Shown here in pieces: positions 8,570-16,963 of a DNA stretch of 35,692 nucleotides. A model generated the notes under the pieces. The model was not told where the DNA came from. It saw only the letters and a list, made by a program, of their open reading frames with translations, and made no database searches. Location of the stretch: positions 1-35,692 of the forward strand of contig JAJRRT010000083.1 in NCBI GenBank assembly GCA_024279255.1. The letters are read 5' to 3'. The position numbers and the translations under genes are program-made. The stretch's first letter is position 1; every line of letters begins with the position of its first letter. Source of the DNA: Deltaproteobacteria bacterium. GTDB lineage: Bacteria > Desulfobacterota > Desulfuromonadia > Desulfuromonadales > Geopsychrobacteraceae.

Positions 8570-8899
8570 TTATAACGCCTTCTCGAGCAACCCTTCAAGC
8601 TGGTTGCGCGGAACCGCCCCAACCAATTGATCTACAACCTGGCCGTCCTTGAACAGAATCAGAGTCGGAATACCACGAACCCCAAACTGTCCTGGCGTCG
8701 CCTGATTTTCATCGACATTAACCTTGCCGATCTTAATCCGCCCATCGTAAGTCGCGGCCAACTCATCTATGACCGGAGCAATAGCCTTGCAGGGAGCGCA
8801 CCAAGTCGCCCAAAAATCGACCAGTACCGGTTCAGAGGACTGGAGCACCTCTGCGTCAAAGTTATCATCGGTAAATTCGAGCACCTTATCTCCTGCCAT
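8570..8899 (-). CDS. trxA: Thioredoxin
   Basis: Cytoplasmic disulphide reductase for ribonucleotide reductase, peroxiredoxins and other targets. It is 109 residues, the standard size, with one thioredoxin fold. The redox site is W-C34-A-P-C37-K, an Ala in place of the usual Gly of CGPC. The buried Asp (VDFWATW), the cis-Pro (GIPTL) and the C-terminal GAVPRNQL are all as expected. A GGAGATAGG-type ribosome binding site precedes the ATG at 8899. A separate promoter is visible upstream, divergent from the haem cluster. The Bcp peroxiredoxin at 22201 is a possible client. Confidence 0.96.
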   Translation of the reverse strand: MAGDKVLEFTDDNFDAEVLQSSEPVLVDFWATWCAPCKAIAPVIDELAATYDGRIKIGKVNVDENQATPGQFGVRGIPTLILFKDGQVVDQLVGAVPRNQLEGLLEKAL

Positions 8900-8953
8900 T
8901 GACCTATCTCCTTTTATAATGCGCGGATGAATTCAATATTACGAATGTTCCCC

Positions 8954-8981
8954 ACTATAAAGGATCCAACAAAAAAATCAA
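8954..8981 (-). promoter_or_regulatory. Candidate promoter for trxA
   Basis: On the minus strand TTGATT (8981-8976), a 16-base spacer, then TATAGT (8959-8954). The spacer is one base shorter than ideal. Confidence 0.5.
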
Positions 8982-9005
8982 GATTTGTGAGGCCATTCAG
9001 CTTTC

Positions 9006-9034
9006 TTGACAGTCTTTCATCTCCCCCCTATCAT
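9006..9034 (+). promoter_or_regulatory. Sigma70-type promoter of the haem biosynthesis cluster
   Basis: A perfect TTGACA (9006-9011), a 17-base spacer, and TATCAT (9029-9034). Transcription would begin near 9041, giving a leader of only about 18 bases, too short for a riboswitch before the first gene. Confidence 0.75.
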
Positions 9035-9058
9035 TGGGAATAATTTGGGGAAGAGAGG

Positions 9059-9646
9059 ATGAAAAAGAATATGCAGGAACGACTTTCAAACAGCTGTCAC
9101 CAGATCAACTCAATGGTTGCCGAACTCGCTGCCACGCAGGAAGAAACTCTGATAAAAATCAGCCATCAAATGGCTGAGATATTCACCCGCGGAGGACAGT
9201 TGATCCTCGCTGGCAATGGTCCTCTCCAAGCGATCGCACAACAGACTGCAACTGCTTTCTCACATCGCCTCGGCTTCGAACGACCACCACTTCCAGCGGT
9301 CTCCCTTGGCACTGACCCCATATTTACTGCCGCCCTGCTTGCCGATCAACAGCCCCAAGAGATCCTGACGCGCGAATATCGGATCTATAGCGAACGCGAA
9401 CATATGCTGTTGATCTTCTGTAATGAAAACCCCTCTCCACAGATCAGTCACCTGATTGATCAGATCGAAGATTCCCGATCACTGGTCCTGATTGGTCCCC
9501 CCAACAAAGCAGGGGTCCAAAAGGAAGGACACCCGGCACTAAGTCTCGAGCTTCAAGGAGAATCTCCAGCAAGACTAGCCGAACTTGGTTTGATTTGTGG
9601 TCATCTAATCTGTGAGCTTGTCGAAGGGGAACTATTTGGCGTCTGA
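9059..9646 (+). CDS. SIS-domain protein (GmhA/DiaA-like), first gene of the haem cluster
   Basis: 195 residues with one SIS (sugar isomerase) domain over most of its length. It has an N-terminal helix, then GGQLILAGNGPLQAIAQQTA as the phosphosugar-binding loop region, a middle FSHRLGFERPPLPAVSL segment and a C-terminal helix ending CELVEGELFG. This layout matches the phosphoheptose isomerase/DiaA group. The usual Ser of the GNGxS loop is Pro-Leu here, so isomerase activity is uncertain and a binding or regulatory role is possible. Start ATG 9059 is chosen; ATG 9071 also fits. It overlaps the next gene by about 11 bases, tying it to tetrapyrrole genes for reasons not evident from its fold. Confidence 0.85.
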   Translation: MKKNMQERLSNSCHQINSMVAELAATQEETLIKISHQMAEIFTRGGQLILAGNGPLQAIAQQTATAFSHRLGFERPPLPAVSLGTDPIFTAALLADQQPQEILTREYRIYSEREHMLLIFCNENPSPQISHLIDQIEDSRSLVLIGPPNKAGVQKEGHPALSLELQGESPARLAELGLICGHLICELVEGELFGV

Positions 9647-10349
9647 TTATGAAAATCCAGGCGACTCAAAAATCGGTTCAGTAACTGGATACACGGTCGA
9701 GCTACGCCTGAAAAATCAACTAGTCGTAATAATCGGTGCTGGCCGTATCGCGATGCGAAAAATACCAAACCTGCTCGCAGCCGGTGCAAAAATCAACATT
9801 ATCGACCCCGCGTTCTTGTCTGACATCCCATTGCACCCACAACTGACACATTACAAACGCGACTACCGGTCGACAGACCTAAGGTCAGCATGCTTGATTT
9901 TTGCCGCAACCAACGATTCACTGGTCAATGCACGCGTTGCCGAAGATGCCGCCACAATTGGAATTCTTTGCTGCCGGGTCGATAGTGCAGAGAACTCTGA
10001 CTTCATTACTCCGGCACGGCTACTGCGGCCACCCCTCTCTTTTTCGGTATCTACGGGAGGAGAGAGCCCAGCCATGGCTTCAGTTTTACGCGATTTATTA
10101 GCCGAAAGAGTCCCCCCTGTCTGGCAAACAGCAACTGAGTTAGCCGCAGCGATTCGCCGAAAGGTATTGACTGAACAGCAACAGATTCCATACAATCAAC
10201 AGGTTTTGCTATTACTAATCGAACAAGGGTTGTTTGAGTATCTTGAGCAATCCGACATGGCTGGTATTGACCGGCTGCTTCTCAAACATTTCGGCGCGGG
10301 TTTTTCACTGAAAAACCTGCAGTTTTCTCTTCCCGAAGGGACGTCATGA
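9636..10349 (+). CDS. Precorrin-2 dehydrogenase (siroheme synthase N-domain, Met8/CysG-N type)
   Basis: NAD-dependent oxidation of precorrin-2 to sirohydrochlorin, with possible ferrochelatase activity, leading to siroheme or related tetrapyrroles. It is about 237 residues. The Rossmann motif is VVIIGAGRIAMRKIPNLL, the usual GGGxVAxRK with small changes. Next come the strand ending FAATND, the active-site segment CCRVDSAENSDFITPARL, and the conserved STGGESPAMASVLRDLL. There is no fused methyltransferase; that activity is in cobA/hemD four genes on. The start is probably TTG at 9636, with AAGGGGA 5 bases upstream; GTG 9612 is an alternative. It overlaps the next start by 4 bases (ATGA). Confidence 0.9.
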   Translation: MASDYENPGDSKIGSVTGYTVELRLKNQLVVIIGAGRIAMRKIPNLLAAGAKINIIDPAFLSDIPLHPQLTHYKRDYRSTDLRSACLIFAATNDSLVNARVAEDAATIGILCCRVDSAENSDFITPARLLRPPLSFSVSTGGESPAMASVLRDLLAERVPPVWQTATELAAAIRRKVLTEQQQIPYNQQVLLLLIEQGLFEYLEQSDMAGIDRLLLKHFGAGFSLKNLQFSLPEGTS

Positions 10350-11185
10350 GCGCTCACATCATCCTCTTCAAAATCGTTCTGATCTGCTATCTGGTTGCAA
10401 CCATTCTCTACCTGATACAGGTCGTCGGGCGCAAAGAGAACCTTGGTAAAATCGCACGCTGGTCCCTTCTAGGCGGGGCTCTGGTGCAACTGGTTGGATT
10501 TGTCGTAGAGTTCATTCGTGTCGGTCACACCCCGGTTACGAACTTACACGAGTCACTCTCATTCTTTGCCTGGTGTCTTGTAGCGCTTTTTCTTTTCTTC
10601 GATCTACGCTACCGTTTATCGGTCATGGGAGCCTTCTCCAGCGGCCTCGCAGTTATCACCATGCTTGGCAGTGGGATTGCGCCCAACGCTGTTGAACCGC
10701 TCAACCCGGCACTCAACTCATGGTGGTTTCCGCTACATGTCACCTTCGCATTTTTAGGTAACGCAGCCTTTGCCTTGGCCTTCGGCGCCGGGATCATGTA
10801 CCTGTTGCAGGATCGAATGCTTAAAAGCAAACGCTTCTCAACCCTCTACTATCGGCTGCCATCTCTCGACACCCTCGACAACATCAATTATCGTGCGCTC
10901 TCCTTTGGCTTTCCACTCATGACGTTGGGGATCATAAGCGGTGCGGCCTGGGCTGAGTCGGTCTGGGGGACTTACTGGAGTTGGGACCCGAAAGAGACAT
11001 GGGCTCTCATGACCTGGTTTGTTTATGCCGCCCTACTCCATGGACGGATGAGTATCGGCTGGCGTGGCCGCCGAGCAGCTATCTTTGCCATCATTGGCTT
11101 TGCCTGCCTGCTCTTCACATTTCTGGGTGCAAACCTGTTTCTCAACGGTATGCATACTTTCGATGCCCTGATCGGCAAACCCTAG
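10346..11185 (+). CDS. CcsA/HemX-type cytochrome c assembly membrane protein
   Basis: Integral membrane protein of the system II cytochrome c maturation / HemX family, thought to handle haem across the membrane. It is 279 residues with about eight hydrophobic segments. The tryptophan-rich WWD signature is at 207-221 (WGTYWSWDPKETWAL). Candidate haem-ligand histidines are near 61/68, H131 (PLHVTFAF) and H270. The size and position before hemA resemble Bacillus HemX, which modulates HemA levels, as well as ResC/CcsA partners. The sequence alone does not separate the two roles. It overlaps the upstream gene by 4 bases and lies 26 bases before hemA. Confidence 0.9.
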   Translation: MSAHIILFKIVLICYLVATILYLIQVVGRKENLGKIARWSLLGGALVQLVGFVVEFIRVGHTPVTNLHESLSFFAWCLVALFLFFDLRYRLSVMGAFSSGLAVITMLGSGIAPNAVEPLNPALNSWWFPLHVTFAFLGNAAFALAFGAGIMYLLQDRMLKSKRFSTLYYRLPSLDTLDNINYRALSFGFPLMTLGIISGAAWAESVWGTYWSWDPKETWALMTWFVYAALLHGRMSIGWRGRRAAIFAIIGFACLLFTFLGANLFLNGMHTFDALIGKP

Positions 11186-11211
11186 ACAGAATTTAGATTC
11201 GGACTTCGAAT

Positions 11212-12522
11212 ATGAATATACTGGTCGTGGGGCTTAGCCATAAAACAGCCCCGGTAGAAATCAGAGAAAAGGTCGCCTTCTCGCCAACGGCGATGGCGGA
11301 CCCTCTCCATAAAATGCTGGCACTAGAGTCCGTCAGTGAAGCACTCATTGTCTCGACCTGCAACCGGGTTGAACTCTATGCCACCAGCCGCGACCCTGAG
11401 CGTGCAGTTGCGCAGTTGCGGCATTTTCTAGCCGATTTCCATGAACTGGATTTCGATAAGATTGATGAACATCTCTACGACCTGCGCGGTGAAGATGCCA
11501 TCCGTCACGTCTTACGAGTCTCCGCCAGTCTCGATTCGATGATCATTGGCGAACCACAGATCCTCGGCCAGATCAAAACGGCCTACGGTTACGCCAGCGA
11601 GTTCAAAACTGCCGGTCTGATCCTCAATCGTTTTATGCACAAGGCCTTTTCAGTTGCCAAACGAGTTCGGACCGAAACCGCGATTGCCAGCAATGCGGTC
11701 TCGGTCTCTTTTGCCGCTGTTGAGCTTGCACGCAAGATCTTTGACAAACTCGAAAACAAAACGGTCATGCTGATTGGTGCCGGTGAGATGTGTGAACTGG
11801 CCGCTCGTCACTTCATCAATAACGGCATCGCCGAAGTCCTGGTCACCAACCGCACCTTCTCCCGCGCAGAGAAACTGGCGGCTGAATTCAACGGACGCGC
11901 TGTTGCTTTCGACAATTTTCAAGACCAACTGCATCAGGCCGACATTGTCCTTTCGTCGACAGGCGCGCCCGGCTATGTATTGGAAGCGAAAAAGCTCACC
12001 GAAGTCATCAAATTGCGACGCAACAAACCGATGTTTATCATCGATATTGCTGTCCCGCGTGACATTGAACCCAAGGTGAATAAGATCGACAACGTCTATC
12101 TCTACGATGTCGATGACCTTCAGGGTGTCGTACAGGCCAATCTGAAAGAGCGTAAAAAAGAAGCCGACAAAGCCGAAACGATTATTGAAGAAGAGATTCT
12201 TCAGTTCTACCGCTGGTTATCGACCCTTGAAGTTAAACCGACGATTGTCTCTTTGCGCCAAAAGCTGGAAGATCTACGCCAGAGTGAAGTACAAAAAACT
12301 CTCTCAAATTTATCTGCAGATGACAAAACTGCAAAATCGATTGATGCGCTAACACGTGCTATTATCAACAAGATCCTGCATCAACCGACATCAATCCTCA
12401 AAAACGCCCAGAACAGTGAAGACGGCAATATTTATATTGATGCCGTCCGCACCCTTTTCGATCTGCCAGCGCCGGTTGCCGAAAACCCAGACCCAACCGA
12501 CAACCCCGGCTCGAAAAATTAA
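11212..12522 (+). CDS. hemA: Glutamyl-tRNA reductase
   Basis: NADPH-dependent reduction of glutamyl-tRNA to glutamate-1-semialdehyde, the first committed step of C5-pathway tetrapyrrole synthesis. It is 436 residues. Catalytic C50 is in [10 protein letters not shown], the N-terminal [14 protein letters not shown] motif is perfect, and [10 protein letters not shown] (about residue 107) and the NADPH-binding [10 protein letters not shown] (about 187) are present. The C-terminal dimerisation helices are complete, with a Pro/Asn-rich extra tail. It lies 13 bases upstream of hemC in the cluster. The presence of HemA rather than ALA synthase fits a deltaproteobacterium. Confidence 0.97.
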   Translation: MNILVVGLSHKTAPVEIREKVAFSPTAMADPLHKMLALESVSEALIVSTCNRVELYATSRDPERAVAQLRHFLADFHELDFDKIDEHLYDLRGEDAIRHVLRVSASLDSMIIGEPQILGQIKTAYGYASEFKTAGLILNRFMHKAFSVAKRVRTETAIASNAVSVSFAAVELARKIFDKLENKTVMLIGAGEMCELAARHFINNGIAEVLVTNRTFSRAEKLAAEFNGRAVAFDNFQDQLHQADIVLSSTGAPGYVLEAKKLTEVIKLRRNKPMFIIDIAVPRDIEPKVNKIDNVYLYDVDDLQGVVQANLKERKKEADKAETIIEEEILQFYRWLSTLEVKPTIVSLRQKLEDLRQSEVQKTLSNLSADDKTAKSIDALTRAIINKILHQPTSILKNAQNSEDGNIYIDAVRTLFDLPAPVAENPDPTDNPGSKN

Positions 12523-12535
12523 AGGAGCATTCCCC

Positions 12536-13501
12536 ATGGCAAAACAACTTCTGCGCATCGGCACCCGCGCCAGCGCCCTTGCACTATGGCAGGCCAACTG
12601 GGTCAAGGATGAGCTCGAAAAACGCTATCCCGATCTTGAAGTCACTCTGACAAAAATCAAAACCCAGGGAGACAAGATCCTTGATGTGCCCCTGGCCATG
12701 GTTGGCGGCAAAGGACTCTTCGTTAAAGAGATTCAGGAAGCCATGCTACGCAATGAAATCGACATTGCTGTTCATTCGATGAAGGATGTCCCGACTTTCT
12801 TCCCTGAAGGGACCGGCCTGCGCTGTATCACCGAGCGTGAAGACCCGCGCGATATTCTGGTTCTTAATGAGGGCTGTAAAAGTCTCGATGACATCCCGCA
12901 AGGCGGTCGCATCGGCACAAGTTCTCTACGCCGGAAAGCTCAACTACTCAGCCTGCGCCCCGACTTGCAGATGCTCGATATCCGCGGCAACGTACAGACC
13001 CGAATCAGTAAGCTCGTCGATGACAAACTTGACGCTGTCGTCCTGGCTGCCGCTGGCATGCATCGTCTTGGCTTCGGTGATCAAATTGGTGCTTATCTTG
13101 ACCCAAAAACCTGCCTGCCGGCTATCGGGCAGGGAGCCTTGGGGCTGGAAAGTCGCCTGGCTGATGACGAAATCAATGCTCTGATCGATTTTTTCAACCA
13201 CCCTGAAACAGCCGCAGCAGTCATCGCCGAACGTGCGGTACTTGCAACACTGGAAGGTGGTTGTCAGGTCCCAATCGCAGCCTTCGGTACCGTAGAAGGA
13301 GATCAACTCGAACTGACCGCTCTTGTTTCGAGTTGCAACGGTCAACAAGTCATCAAAAGGACTGTAACCTGTGCCATCGCCGATGCCGAAGCGACCGGTG
13401 TCGCCCTCGCCAAGCAGATGCTTGAAGCAGGTGCAGGCCCAATCCTCAATGAAGTCTATGGCTGCGAAACTTTCAGTGATAACGGAGGCGACAAGGGTTG
13501 A
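12536..13501 (+). CDS. hemC: Porphobilinogen deaminase (hydroxymethylbilane synthase)
   Basis: Polymerises four porphobilinogens to hydroxymethylbilane on a covalent dipyrromethane cofactor. It is 321 residues from ATG 12536, with AAAGGAG upstream; longer readings into hemA are artefacts. Signatures: RIGTRASALALWQA, GGKGLFVKEIQEAM, HSMKDVPT (catalytic Asp region), GTSSLRRKAQL, and the cofactor Cys, codon 243, in LEGGCQVPIAAFG. Its stop codon overlaps the TTG start of cobA/hemD (TTGA). Confidence 0.97.
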   Translation: MAKQLLRIGTRASALALWQANWVKDELEKRYPDLEVTLTKIKTQGDKILDVPLAMVGGKGLFVKEIQEAMLRNEIDIAVHSMKDVPTFFPEGTGLRCITEREDPRDILVLNEGCKSLDDIPQGGRIGTSSLRRKAQLLSLRPDLQMLDIRGNVQTRISKLVDDKLDAVVLAAAGMHRLGFGDQIGAYLDPKTCLPAIGQGALGLESRLADDEINALIDFFNHPETAAAVIAERAVLATLEGGCQVPIAAFGTVEGDQLELTALVSSCNGQQVIKRTVTCAIADAEATGVALAKQMLEAGAGPILNEVYGCETFSDNGGDKG

Positions 13502-15024
13502 AGCCCGGCAAGGTTTATCTGATTGGTGCCGGACCGGGAGATCCAGGTCTTTTGACTATCAAAGGCCGCGACTGCTTGGCACTGGCTGATGTCATCATCT
13601 ACGATTATCTGGCCAACCCGGTATTGCTTGGCTATGCAAAACAAGATGCTGAGCGAATTTATGTCGGCAAGAGCCGGGGCAATCACAGTCTTCCGCAAGA
13701 AGAAATCAACCAACTTCTCGTCGACAAGGCTACGGCCGGGTTGAATGTCGCGCGCCTTAAAGGTGGCGACCCCTATGTCTTCGGACGGGGTGGCGAAGAA
13801 GCCAGCCTGCTGCACAAACAAAATATTTCCTTCGAGGTTGTCCCCGGTGTCACCGCCGGATTTGCCGCGGCCGCTTACGCTGGAATCCCACTGACACACC
13901 GTGACATTACCACCAGTCTTGCCCTGCTGACTGGCCACGAACGCCCCGATCGCAAACTATCGAGCCTCGACTGGGAGAAGCTGGCGACCGGCCTTGGCAC
14001 CCTGATTTTTTACATGGGGATGACTAACCTGAAGATGATCAGCGCAAAGCTGATTGAGCATGGCCGCTCAGCCGATACTCCGGTTGCAGTCGTACAGTGG
14101 GCGACCCTGCCACGTCAAAAAACCCTGACCGGGCGGCTCGATGAGATAGCTGCCCTGGTCGCTGCCGCAAAGATTGAACCTCCGGCGGTGATTATCATTG
14201 GTGAGGTGGTGCGCTACCGCGAAGAATTACGCTGGTACGACAACCTGCCGCTCTTCGGCCGCCGTTTCCTGATCACCCGCCCCTACGCCCAGGCCGCCAG
14301 CTTTGTCGCCCTCTTGCAAGCTCAAGGGGCCGAGACAATCTGCATTCCGACCATCGAGATCGCCCCCCCCACCGACTGGCAACCCTGTGACGAGGCCTTG
14401 AAGCGACTCGGAAGCTATGAGGGTCTTATTTTGACCTCGGCCAACGGCGTGGATGCTTTCTTCGAGCGGATGAATATCAAGGGCCTCGACCTGCGGGCAC
14501 TGTCTGGCGTCGAGATCATTGCTGTCGGCCCCAAGACTGCCAAGGCGATCGAAAAACGTGGTCTAAAACCCGATTTTGTTCCGAATGACTACCGCGCCGA
14601 AGGGGTTGTCAATGAGCTCCTGAGTCGTGGAGTCAGCAGCAAACGCTATCTCTACCCTCGGACCGAAATTGCACGCAACCTGATTCCTGACAGCCTGAGC
14701 AAAGCTGGCGCTCAGGTCGATTCTCCCATCGTCTACCGGACCCTCGCTCCCGAGGGGAAGCAGGAGATGATCCGTCACCTGCTGGATGCCGATGAACTCG
14801 ATGCGATCTGCTTCAGTTCCTCTTCAACATTCGACAACCTGCACGCCATGTTCGGTGAAGAATTGCACCAGCTAAAAAAAGAGACCGCTTTCTTCTCGAT
14901 TGGTCCCTTGACCTCGGAAGCCATCCGTAAACATGATTTCGAAGTTGCTCTCGAACCAGAGAAGTCGACACTTGACGATCTGGTCGCGGCAATGATTGAG
15001 TACTACCAGACCAGTGAAGTGTGA
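13498..15024 (+). CDS. cobA/hemD: Fused uroporphyrinogen-III C-methyltransferase / uroporphyrinogen-III synthase
   Basis: One 508-residue polypeptide. Residues 1 to about 245 are the SAM-dependent methyltransferase (SUMT) making precorrin-2, with VYLIGAGPGDPGLLT at the start, VARLKGGDPYVFGRGGEEA and EVVPGVTAGFAAAAYAGIP. Residues about 255-505 are uroporphyrinogen-III synthase (RRFLITRPYAQAASF start, LILTSANGVDAFF, AVGPKTAKAI, FSSSSTFDNL), which closes the ring. The fusion channels HemC product toward both haem and precorrin-2. The start is TTG at 13498, with GGAGG about 9 bases upstream; no ATG fits. This fusion is known in Geobacter-type and Gram-positive bacteria. A 7-base-period hairpin repeat starts at its stop codon. 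Confidence 0.95.
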   Translation: MKPGKVYLIGAGPGDPGLLTIKGRDCLALADVIIYDYLANPVLLGYAKQDAERIYVGKSRGNHSLPQEEINQLLVDKATAGLNVARLKGGDPYVFGRGGEEASLLHKQNISFEVVPGVTAGFAAAAYAGIPLTHRDITTSLALLTGHERPDRKLSSLDWEKLATGLGTLIFYMGMTNLKMISAKLIEHGRSADTPVAVVQWATLPRQKTLTGRLDEIAALVAAAKIEPPAVIIIGEVVRYREELRWYDNLPLFGRRFLITRPYAQAASFVALLQAQGAETICIPTIEIAPPTDWQPCDEALKRLGSYEGLILTSANGVDAFFERMNIKGLDLRALSGVEIIAVGPKTAKAIEKRGLKPDFVPNDYRAEGVVNELLSRGVSSKRYLYPRTEIARNLIPDSLSKAGAQVDSPIVYRTLAPEGKQEMIRHLLDADELDAICFSSSSTFDNLHAMFGEELHQLKKETAFFSIGPLTSEAIRKHDFEVALEPEKSTLDDLVAAMIEYYQTSEV

Positions 15025-15092
15025 GGCGCGAAGCGCGAAAAGACCACATTCCGATGTTCAGGTTAACTCTCACCTCTTACTTCTCGCCTCAC
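15021..15092. repeat. Hairpin repeat with 7-base period, copy 1 (cobA/hemD-hemB gap)
   Basis: A purine-rich left arm (15021-15043; heptads GTGAGGC, GCGAAGC, GCGAAAA, then GACC) faces a pyrimidine-rich right arm (15067-15092; CTCTCAC, CTCTTAC, TTCTCGC, CTCAC). The arms are imperfect inverted repeats, perfect over the outer 8 bases. The left arm overlaps the cobA/hemD stop codon. A related element lies after hemB. Confidence 0.7.
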
Positions 15093-15171
15093 CTGCTGAT
15101 GCCCTCGCAGGCTTGCGCAAAAGCATGACTGCTGAATCGACAACCAAACTCTCCAACGAAGGAGTCTGAAC

Positions 15172-16146
15172 ATGTATTTCCCAGCTTATCGTGCTCGTCG
15201 TCTGCGCCGCAACGCTAACCTGCGCAGCATGATCCGTGAAACTCATCTGCGTGTCGAAGACATGATCTATCCAATGTTCTCCGCTTTTGGCGAGAAGATC
15301 AAAAAAGAGATCCCCTCGATGCCTGGCATCTACCAGCAGTCGATTGAGCATATCGTCGCCGAGGCCAAAGAAGTCCATGCTCTCGGTATTCCGGCCGTAA
15401 TTCTGTTCGGTATCCCCGAGACCAAGGACCCGGTCGGTCTGGATGCCTATTGCGAACATGGCATCATCCAGAACACGGTACGTGCCATCAAAGAAGCGGT
15501 CCCAGAACTGACCGTCATCACCGATGTCTGCATGTGTGAATACACCGACCACGGTCACTGTGGTGTGATTAAAGATGGTGATGTCGACAATGATGAGACC
15601 CTCAAACTGCTGGCCGCTGAAGCCCTCAGTCACGCTCAGGCCGGGGCCGATATCATCGCGCCATCCGACATGATGGACGGCCGGATTGAGGCGATCCGCG
15701 ACATACTCGACGAAAATGGTTTTGAGCATATTCCGATCATGAGCTACGCCGTCAAATACGCTAGCGCTTACTACGGTCCCTTCCGCGAAGCCGCCGACTC
15801 GACACCGCAATTCGGCGACCGCCGCTCCTACCAGATGGACCCGGCCAACCGCCGCGAAGCACTCCGTGAAGCCCAACTCGATGTACAGGAGTGTGCCGAT
15901 TTTTTAATGGTCAAGCCAGCACTCGCCTATCTCGACATCATTCGGGACTTGCGCGACAACTTTGATCTGCCTCTGGTCTGCTACAACGTTTCAGGCGAAT
16001 ACAGCATGATTAAAGCTGCCGCCGCCAATGACTGGATCGACGAAGACCGCCTCATCTTGGAGACCCTGCTCAGTATGAAGCGCGCCGGTGCCGATCTGAT
16101 CATCACCTACCACGCGAAAGAAGCGGCGCGACTTCTGAAAGGCTGA
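15172..16146 (+). CDS. hemB: Porphobilinogen synthase (delta-aminolevulinate dehydratase)
   Basis: Condenses two 5-aminolevulinates into porphobilinogen. It is 324 residues. The zinc-site cysteines are present ([14 protein letters not shown]), which marks the Zn-dependent type. The two Schiff-base lysines lie in [15 protein letters not shown] and [12 protein letters not shown], and the allosteric Mg region RREALREA is also recognisable. AAGGAG precedes the ATG by 8 bases. It is separated from cobA/hemD by 147 bases that hold a hairpin repeat, and a second such repeat begins at its own stop codon, so it may be expressed partly apart from the upstream hem genes. Confidence 0.97.
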   Translation: MYFPAYRARRLRRNANLRSMIRETHLRVEDMIYPMFSAFGEKIKKEIPSMPGIYQQSIEHIVAEAKEVHALGIPAVILFGIPETKDPVGLDAYCEHGIIQNTVRAIKEAVPELTVITDVCMCEYTDHGHCGVIKDGDVDNDETLKLLAAEALSHAQAGADIIAPSDMMDGRIEAIRDILDENGFEHIPIMSYAVKYASAYYGPFREAADSTPQFGDRRSYQMDPANRREALREAQLDVQECADFLMVKPALAYLDIIRDLRDNFDLPLVCYNVSGEYSMIKAAAANDWIDEDRLILETLLSMKRAGADLIITYHAKEAARLLKG

Positions 16147-16222
16147 AGACGAGAGACGAGAAGTGAGAAAAGACCTGTATTTCAGAGATTTGTCCTTTCG
16201 CGTTTCCCGCCTCGCCCCTCGG
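16145..16222. repeat. Hairpin repeat with 7-base period, copy 2 (hemB-DUF2270 gap)
   Basis: The left arm 16145-16174 contains heptads AGAGACG, AGAAGTG, AGAAAAG followed by ACC. The right arm 16192-16222 holds GTTTCCC, GCCTCGC, CCCTCGG-type heptads. The arms are imperfect inverted repeats. GAAAAGACC is shared with copy 1 at the end of the left arm, and in both cases the element begins at the preceding stop codon. Confidence 0.7.
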
Positions 16223-16287
16223 ATTCCATCCCAGATGGTATAATGTCTCCAGTCGGTCAGCACAGCACTGACAGGCTGGAGACAACC

Positions 16288-16956
16288 ATGATCGAAGAGA
16301 AGTTAACCCGCAGCGAGTCGATTACGATCCTTGTTCATTACTACCGCGCAGAAGTTCAGCGCAGCCTCGCTTGGCGTGAGCGCCTTGATCGCACCACCAA
16401 CTGGGCGGTTGCCAGCACCGCAGCCTTTCTCGGTTTCGGTTTCAGTCATCCTGAGATTCCCCATCTCTTCTTTCTGTTCGGCCTGACCATCCTCTATCTG
16501 CTGCTATTTATTGAAGCACGGCGCTTTCGCTTTTATGACGCCTACGAATATCGAGTTCGGCTGATGAACCAAAACATGATCTACTCGGTCTTGAGCCAGG
16601 GGACACTTCCGGTCGATCCTCTCGGAGAAGAAGGTATCTTCTGGCGCGCCGAACTCGCTTCAGATTTGCGTTTTCCGCAGTATAAAATGTCGCTGGTCGA
16701 TGCCATCAACAAACGTCTGCGCGCCAACTATATCTACCTTTTTCTGGTTATGACCGCAGGCTGGGTCCTCAAGTTGGCCAGCCATCCACAGAGCGTGGAA
16801 AACTGGCAAGACTTCCTCACACATGCCCGCGTGGGCCCAATTCCGGGGGAGCTGACCTTGCTCTTTCTGCTGGCTTTTCTGCTGCACCTGTTTTACCTTG
16901 CCAGACGTATCGGCCACCCAAGCGGTGGCCGCGAGATTATCCACCCCCACCATTAG
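16288..16956 (+). CDS. DUF2270 family membrane protein
   Basis: 222 residues, with a short cytoplasmic N-terminus holding the family pattern HYYRAEVQRSLAWRERLDRTTNWAV. A hydrophobic pair follows (about 38-75), then RRFRFYDAYEYRVRLMNQNM, then two further hydrophobic stretches (about 150-165 and 190-210). The conserved WRxRLDRTTNWA and IEARRFR blocks identify DUF2270; no biochemical role is established for it. ATG 16288 is preferred (GGAG 7 bases upstream) over an in-frame ATG at 16243. It ends 7 bases before the M16 peptidase gene. Confidence 0.85.
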   Translation: MIEEKLTRSESITILVHYYRAEVQRSLAWRERLDRTTNWAVASTAAFLGFGFSHPEIPHLFFLFGLTILYLLLFIEARRFRFYDAYEYRVRLMNQNMIYSVLSQGTLPVDPLGEEGIFWRAELASDLRFPQYKMSLVDAINKRLRANYIYLFLVMTAGWVLKLASHPQSVENWQDFLTHARVGPIPGELTLLFLLAFLLHLFYLARRIGHPSGGREIIHPHH

Positions 16957-16963
16957 TGAGACT

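Noticed and set aside
15070..15876. Minus-strand open frame of 268 codons
   Set aside because: It is antisense to hemB, which has all catalytic motifs; the shadow has no recognisable domain.
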